Origin: Rhynchonema sp. JSB1_4
Taxonomy: Eukaryota > Nematoda > Chromadorea > Monhysterida > Xyalidae
Direction: 5' to 3'
Assembly: GCA_030248065.1 (NCBI GenBank)
Contig: JASAMV010000468.1
Coordinates: 1-64,000 of the forward strand
Length of the DNA: 64,000 bases
This document shows positions 57,282-64,000 of the stretch, piece after piece; position 1 is the first letter of the stretch; each line of letters starts with the position of its first letter. The notes under the pieces are model-generated. The model saw only the letters and a list, made by a program, of their open reading frames with translations. It was not told the DNA's origin and did no database searches. A program made the translations under genes and the position numbers.

Positions 57282-58010
57282 CTGAATGTTGATTTGATTT
57301 GCAAGAATTGGGGAAAATTTCTGGGACGCAATGAAGCAGACGCGAATCTGAGATTTCGATCGGGCAGGCAGACATCTCACAATAACATATCATTCATCAA
57401 TGAAAAAAATGACGACCTTTTGGCCAGGCAAAAGGCCCAAACTTTCGCAACTTGCGCGCGAAATTGATCAGTACTCTTCTAAAAAGTGTTCCTGGTCCGT
57501 AGGGGGAAAAGGCGGTACCGCACTTTTTCAGAGGGGCAACAGACGTACGTACCCACCTAAGGGAAGGGACAAAAACCCAATTTTAAGTAAATCATTGCTT
57601 TGAGGTCGAAAACATGACCTTTTCCTCCTTTTCGAAGAAAATCTCAAAGTCGCTTCACAAACGTTAAAGTAAAGCTGCATTTTTTTCAAATGTGCAATTG
57701 TCATTCAACATCAACCAGTGGTGTAGCTTAGCTACGGCTGGGCGGCAACCTGCCATACGACTCAAAATGTCGGGCAGCAACCACCTACAGTGCCCGTCGA
57801 GCTAAGGGGGGTCGCACCACTAAGGGAAGGGTCGTCTGGGAATCAATTTTTTTGTGTCCGAATGTGGATGAATTGAAAATATTCTCTGAAACACTAATTT
57901 CGTGCGCAGCGGGATTTTTCGATATTTGTGGTCAAATCAAATATAATAATTTTATGTATTTTAAACAATTTTTTGGGTGGAAGTTAGGTGGGGGGAGGGA
58001 ATATAATAGT
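53027..58010. repeat. left arm of a large inverted duplication
   Basis: This arm of about 4.98 kb is the reverse complement of 58715-63962. Exon for exon and intron for intron the two match, with scattered substitutions and small indels. The outer end lies just past GATCCCTA followed by diverging text. The inner end lies near CACCTAACTTCCACCC. The arm carries exons 2 to 13 of the SCYL3-like gene on the minus strand. Confidence 0.92.
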
Positions 58011-58714
58011 AGTGGAGGGGGGGGGGGGGGGGTACCCTCTCTAGTATTACTACCACAAACCCAGAGGGGTTGATTTTACCTCTCACAACTCATACTCAAC
58101 AGATTTTTTCCACCTATGTACCCTACCCGCCCCGCCAAAGTAGCCACAGCACTGCTTCAGGTTTCACTCGCATCGCATCTTTGTGCGTGTGTGATTGTCC
58201 CGTAATTTGTATGGCTGGCTGAGGACGGCGTTTCACTGGCGCACCTCCATGGGCAACACGACCAGTGGAGTGTGGTCAGATCTGGACATCGGCGAGCCGA
58301 TCGCGGCGCCCGTTCGTCTGTCGCAGCTGTGGACGTCCATTCACCCCGCCGTCTACAGCAAAACACGCAAGGTCACCGCGTTCGTCCGGGAATTCGCCGA
58401 AACCGACTCGGACGAGACGCGGTCGTTTTTCGAAAATGGAATTCAAGTCTGGTGGTGTTGTCAGCCGGGTAGCTGCTGGGGGGGGGGGGGAGGGGGCAGG
58501 CCCATGTGTTGGAGGTAATATCGGAAGGTGAGAGGTATGATTTTGGTCCCCCAATACACATTTTTGGCCAAAAATGTAAATAGTTTTTTTTAGTCGTATA
58601 GGTTTATGGGTGTGGATTTTTGAATAGTAAACATTTTTTTTAAAAAATTCTTGTGAGAGGTATGTTTGGAGTTGTGACCACCCCTCGGGTATTGATGTGG
58701 TAGGTAGGTATGCC
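58011..58714. other. unique spacer of the inverted duplication
   Basis: These roughly 0.7 kb are not palindromic. They hold the only SCYL3-like first exon (58249-58446, plus strand), two long G runs (near 58018-58032 and 58479-58500) and copies of the GTGAGAGGTATG repeat blocks shared with 4138-4515. Confidence 0.8.
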
Positions 58715-61700
58715 ATACTATGTGGTATTCCGCCCCACCTAACTTTTCACCCAAAAAATTGGTTTAAAATAGCATAAAATTATTATATTTGATTTGACCA
58801 CAAATATGCGAAAAATCGCGCGCTGCGCACGAAATTAGTGTTTCAGAGAATATTTTCAATTCATCCACATTCGGACACAAAAAAATTGATTCCCAGACGA
58901 ACCTTCCCTTAGTGGTGCGACCCCCCTTAGCTCGACGGGCACTGTAGGTGGTTGCTGCCCGACATTTTGAGTCGTATGGCAGGTTGTCACCCAGCCGTAG
59001 CTAAGCTGCACCACTGGTTGATGTTGAATGACAATTGCACATTCGGTAAAAATGCAGCTTTACTTTAACGTTTGTGAAACGACTTTGAAATTTTCTTCCA
59101 AAAGGAGGAAAAATCGGCCATGTTTTCGACCTCAAAATAATGATTTCCCCAAAATTGGGTCTTTGCCCCTTCCCCCAGGTGGGTACGTACGTCTGTTGCC
59201 CCTCTGAAAAAGTGGGGTACCGCCTTTTCCCCCTACGGACCAGGAACACTTTTTAGAAGAGTACTGATCAATTTCGCGCCCAAGCTGCGATAGTTTGGGC
59301 CTTTTGCCTGGCCAAAAGGTCGTCATTTTTTCATTGATGAATGATATGTTATTGTGAGATGTCTGCCTGCCCGATCGAAATCTCAGATTCGCGCCTGCTT
59401 CAATGCGTTCTAGGAATTTTCCCCAATTGATTTTCAAATCAACATTCAGGTGGTGAAACAGCTGCGTCATCCGAACATCGTTTCGTTTGCGGCGTCGCAA
59501 CAACGCGCTGCCGAGTTGTGCCTGATCGTTGAGCGAGTGCAGCCACTTGAGTACGTGCTCGACACGTTGACACCGGTCGAAGTGCTGGCCGGCGCTCGTG
59601 ATATACTCGATGCGCTCCAGTTCCTGCACGATCGGGTCAGTGAACTACATGGTCAATCATTGGTTTTGTCGCAAATGTCCTTGCGACAAATTTACGCCCT
59701 TTGTCTTTCAGGCAAACATCAGCCACAACAATATCGGCCCGTCGGCTGTTTTCATCCTGTCCGATGGACGATGGCAATTGGGTTCGTCTCGATTTTGTTT
59801 GACGTTGTTGGTTGGTTTATTGCTCTCAGTGACGCATAAAACCATGCACGTAAATTAGTGATAGAAGCACAGTTACAAGACCGGGTGGGACAATTACGGA
59901 AATGAAAATAGTTACAACACTGGTTATAACAAAACCACAGCAAATAAAAGCTACAAAAAGCGCCAAAGAGAGAGAAAGATCACGGACATCAGGACAGATC
60001 ACAGGACATGTTAACAGAACTGAAAATTATGCATTAATCCTCGTCCTCGTCAAACGACAAATGTCGGGCTCAGAGGGCGCATATTGGGATTTGACGTTGT
60101 TCGTTGATAAGTGACCTTGTTGAAAATAAAAGTGTTTTTTTTCGCAGGCTCGTTCGAATGCTCACGCCGTCTGTCTGACAACAAACATTGGGTGATCAGT
60201 GCGTTTGCGAAGACGATCAAAGAATCAACATTCATGCCACCGGAGGATCAGGTATTTTACCAACTGAACATTTCAGCTGCTTGTTTTGTCTACATGATGA
60301 ACTTAGCTTCTGCCCGGAATTGGTTTATGTTTATTTTCAGCAACTCGTCAAAAGCGATGCGCCCACTCACGCCAGAGACGTGTACGGCTTTGGGAAATTA
60401 CTGGAATTTCTAGCACCCTATTTCGAATCTGGACTTGATGGTACTTTTTGTTCGCACGTTTCGTTTGAACTGATTGCGCTTGATTTTGTCTGATTCAATC
60501 TTTTGGTCACGTTTTCTTTTTTCTTCAGACGACCAAACAGCGGCGCTGCATGAACTTGTTGACGAACTGACTAATTCTGAAGCTAACAAAAGACCTGCTG
60601 TTTCGAATGTATCACTTGATGCTGTTAGGTGTGCTTGACAGATTTTCATTCGTTTTTTACCATTCGACTGATTGTTTTCTTATCTTTTTTCAGCACGGAT
60701 CTGTGCAAGATTACGAAATTCCTAAAAGAATTGCCTAAGGCGTCCGAAAACGAGAAAGCAGAATTCTTCTTGTGCGCGTAACGTGTCCTTCTGAGTTTTT
60801 GTTGGCAAATTTTGCCGGATAATTGCATTTGTTTTTTATACAGGTCCCTGTCAGTTCGTCTGAGACAGCTTCCGCAGGACGTGGTCGCGCGTCGTCTGAC
60901 CAAAATGCTCCTGTCGCGCTACGTGCTACTGGAAATGAGTGCTGTACGACATTTTATCAGAGATTTTCTCACCGTGGACAATGATGGTTGGTTAACATCT
61001 TGGTTTGTTTCTTTTGGTTGGTTGTTTTGGGTTGCTGTCAGCGATGTCACAGGTGGTTCACGCAGCGTGGAAGCGGGGTTACTAGACTATCTCGAGCCAG
61101 TTATCTAGCAAATTTGGGGATGGCCAGCATAAAAATAGGCCTAGAACAAGTTTTGGCCATTTTTGGCTTAGCTCGAACTGGCCAGAAAATGTTTCCACTA
61201 ACGAACCACTTTAATTTCGGCAACAAATCCAGTAATAAATCCATTCCTTACTGTCAGGAACTGTCAAAACAACATAAAAACCTCAAGAAATGTCACTGCA
61301 TTTGCACTCCAATACAATACCATTTTTATACCTTGCTCTTATACCTATATTGGTTCATTTTACCGAGAACAATTGCAGAATCTTCCGACTCTGGCATCTT
61401 ACCCCTGCCTCTCTTCCAACGCTACGTCGTACCAGAGTTGTGTCGTATATTCTGTGTGCATGAAACATCAGTGAGATTGCATGCTCCTCATTTACGCCTA
61501 CGTGAACGCATACCAATAAATATATTGAGAAGTGTGTATTGCCTGAGGTGAGGTACTTTTAGCCGTGGTAAACGTTCTGAGCTCAGCAAATCTGCTGGCT
61601 GTCGTATCGTGTGATTGTTTTTTTGTCCTTGACACATGGTCTGGATGTAGTGTTTTTCCACAACAACAATCTACAGCGTGCGTAGAAAGACCCAAGAGGT

Positions 61701-63773
61701 GGCAGAATTCTGCTGAATCCAAGCCCTGTTGTGGCTCCACTTTATCAAAACTATGCATAAAGTATCAAAACGCCCACTAATGCAATGAAAGCGAAAATTC
61801 TGAATTCTAGCTGCTGCTCGGCATGAAGGACGAAGACGACGCGATCGTGGCCGCCAGTTTGAGGGCGATGGCCGATCTGGTGCCGTTGTTGGGCGCGCTC
61901 AATGTCACTGGACTGTCGCATCAGAAATATTTTGTCGATGGTCGGCCCAAGGTATGACTGAGTGCAATCTGCACCTGCCCAATTGTAGCTCTGTTGTACG
62001 GTCGTACTGACGATGACCTGGTGCGCCATCTGTCGATGGAAACGAATAAAGTAGAGATTTGGAACATGGTATGAGCATGAGCATATGAACATGAGCGCAT
62101 GGTCATCATACTGGGCTGCGTATTGCCGTTATCTGAACCATTTTCAATGTTTGATGACTAAATTTTGATGCTGTGCGCTTCAGCACATTCGACCGGAGTA
62201 TTTTGTGCCGAGCGCGTCGCAGCTAGCGACGGTGCGTGCCGCCATACAACATCAACAGAAACCGTTGGTGGTTGGTGCGGGCGACAGTGCGGAGACAATC
62301 ACGAATAGCACAATGTGAGTGATGTTGATGTGACCCAAGTTGTTGTTTTATTGGGCACGGAGATGCACAGATTTGCTGAAAGCGTTTAGAGAATGACACG
62401 CACTAGCCCTCCTTCAGTTTGCCCCACCCTTGCTACTACTGTGGCTATTTCACGTACTTTTCCCCATTCACGTTCTGCATGGCGTTGGGCAGAACGCTGG
62501 TATAACTACCACCGGCAGCACTGCCTATTCAGCCTCATGAAACAGAGTCGGGTTATGGGGTAATTTGTGTAATTGGTGCACGATGGCGGTTGGTCACACA
62601 CGGCGAATGCAGACGAAGTTTCATACGCGCACCGTTCGCTGTTTTACGTTTGCGCCGGTTACCATTTACATATACGTCGTCGTCAAACACATGTGCGTGC
62701 AAAACACTTTTTTGGTACCTGACATTCATTCGACAAAGTGCTGCACCGCCCACCGCACAGCTGCGCTTCTCACTGCGTAAATCTAGTTGTGTAGTTTTTT
62801 TAGCATCCTATCTGGCCTTTTGTGCCCAGCGCAGAATGCAGCCACAGACGGTAGATCAAATGCGTGTTTCATGTTTTTTTTTCATAATTTTTTAACCTTT
62901 TCGGAAAGCTTCTCCGTGAAATTTTGCCTATCAGGCGCGTTGTGATTACTTGTTGTCTTTGTGAAACATTTTGGCTTCCTTCCTCCCTTCCTGTTCGAAC
63001 GGCTGCATGCTGTGCACATGCATTGCGTAAAATCAACACATAGCATGTTGGCCCACTTTTTTGAGCAGCACGTTCATCCACTAATATTTTGCACTGCCAA
63101 TCGGTGCATCTGTCAAGATGATAGTTGATGAATTAGTTGAGTTCCAGAACAATGTAATGTTTCACGCTCTTTGCAGTTCCACAAGTCCGTCGGCCGACAG
63201 CTACAGCGTGACCCAACAACGATCGAACAGCGGTCTGTCGACGGCCAGTGCACCAAGTGGTCGTGTTGCCGCGCAGAAATTGGCCGAGCGAAAACGGAGG
63301 ATTGAGGAACAGCGCGCGAAAAGACTCGCCGAAAGACACGAACGATTGACCGCGAAGAAACTGGGTGGGTTACGTTCTTTTGTGGATAGTTGTCTCAGTC
63401 TTCCCTGTCTGCTCTCCTGCCTGAGTCGTTTAATGACAGGGAACTTGACAGTAAATGTAAATGTGGGCCTTCCTGTTGCAACAAAAGAGGATTGATCCAC
63501 GATCACCGCTTTTGTTGTGTGATGTCCGACTGAATATGGAAATGCTTTGCGAATAGCACATTGCGTTTGTGAACATAATTAGTAGTAATTTAAGCCAAAA
63601 ACGCGTCAAGAAATAAAGAACCCAAAAAAAGAACTCCTAATCTGTTGTAATAAGTTTTTGTTCGTTATAGCCGACAAACAACGAGGCAGTGCGCCGGACC
63701 GACCGAATCTCGAAGCAATTGCGGCTGACGTTATGGCGAATGCAGCCGCCGGACATGAAATCGATGTCATTGA
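58249..63773 (+). CDS. SCYL3-like pseudokinase, plus-strand copy, runs out of the window
   Basis: Exons: 58249-58446, 59450-59635, 59712-59781, 60148-60251, 60341-60440, 60529-60628, 60694-60771, 60844-60986, 61379-61547 (damaged), 61811-61951, 62184-62314, 63177-63364, 63671-63773; the remaining exons would lie beyond 64000. The ATG opens MGNTTSGVW, a good N-myristoylation signal as in SCYL3. The pseudokinase part (about 1-220) lacks an obvious glycine loop and a normal catalytic HRD and DFG. Then follow HEAT-like helices (SVRLRQLPQDVVARRLTKML and onward) and a basic coiled coil. Exon 61379-61547 is 169 bases where the other arm has 176, which puts the reading out of frame after HETSVRL. All other shared exons have equal length in the two arms. 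A consensus of both arms plus the first and last exons would be about 745 residues, a usual SCYL3 length. Myristoylation and Golgi roles come from family knowledge. Confidence 0.85.
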
Positions 63774-63962
63774 GTTGGTGAATTTTTTCGCTGTTGTCGT
63801 AAATGGCGGGAAACAATCTTTCCAACACTTCACGTTTGGTTATCGACCGACTCTGCGCCAAGGCGATCCTGCACTTCCACTGACTGACACTGACACCTCG
63901 GGATCGGAGAAGGTGTCGGGTATCGGCATACCCCCACCCCCCGATACCGATCCCTATTGACA
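58715..63962. repeat. right arm of a large inverted duplication
   Basis: This arm of about 5.25 kb is the reverse complement of 53027-58010. It ends about 40 bases before the window edge at GATACCGATCCCTA, after which the sequences part. It is longer than the left arm by about 260 bp, mainly through indels in introns. Near both inner ends (57717 and 59013) lies a hAT-like tip, CAGTGGTGTAGCTTAGCTAC or a close form, which is duplicated with the arm. Confidence 0.92.
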
Positions 63963-64000
63963 CGACATGCAAAGTCACGAATATACAATAAACAACCAGA

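Overview
The window is nuclear DNA of an animal, most probably a nematode. Genes are split into many short exons by GT-AG introns with T-rich acceptors ending TTTCAG or TTTTCAG. One gene encodes a complete Patched-related (PTR) protein, a family greatly expanded in nematodes, and introns and spacers are full of small terminal-inverted-repeat elements. There is no prokaryotic or viral gene architecture. Which nematode group it comes from cannot be settled by reading alone.

The left part (1-26 kb) is transcribed rightward. It holds two tandem paralogues of an RNF216/TRIAD3-type RING-IBR-RING ubiquitin ligase, copy 1 at about 537-5847 and copy 2 at 20835-25752, with matching exon order. Between them lie several unidentified terminal-exon-like coding blocks (6.5-10.1 kb: coiled coil, Pro/Ala-rich, membrane-tail and Ser/Asp-rich). 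Next comes a 20-exon gene (10612-19002) for a protein of about 1056 residues with two TAFH-like domains cut by introns at equivalent places. One pair of RNF216 exons is almost identical in DNA while its neighbours are strongly diverged, which suggests gene conversion.

The middle (26-51 kb) is transcribed leftward. A 15-exon PTR sterol-sensing-domain gene spans 26450-40350, and its introns hold satellites, a fold-back element and MITEs. After a mostly empty 41.4-46.2 kb stretch comes an 8-exon secreted S1 serine protease (46232-50982) with an intact catalytic triad but alanine in the usual specificity position.

The right end (52-64 kb) is a large inverted duplication of a SCYL3-like pseudokinase gene, with arms of about 5.0 and 5.2 kb and a spacer of about 0.7 kb. 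The plus-strand copy has the only first exon and leaves the window before its end. The minus-strand copy has the C-terminal exons but no first exon. Each arm has a net 7-base loss in a different exon, so either this is a decaying palindromic duplication or an assembly or sequencing artefact.

Mobile DNA is a main theme. Six non-autonomous hAT elements, in four end types, have perfect 8-bp target-site duplications. At least four other MITE or interspersed families are present, plus a fold-back element with near-identical 308-bp arms, and satellites of about 205 bp and 156 bp. The genes do not form one evident pathway. The recurring themes are ubiquitin ligation, transcription-related TAFH domains, sterol-sensing-type transport, secreted proteolysis and a trafficking pseudokinase.
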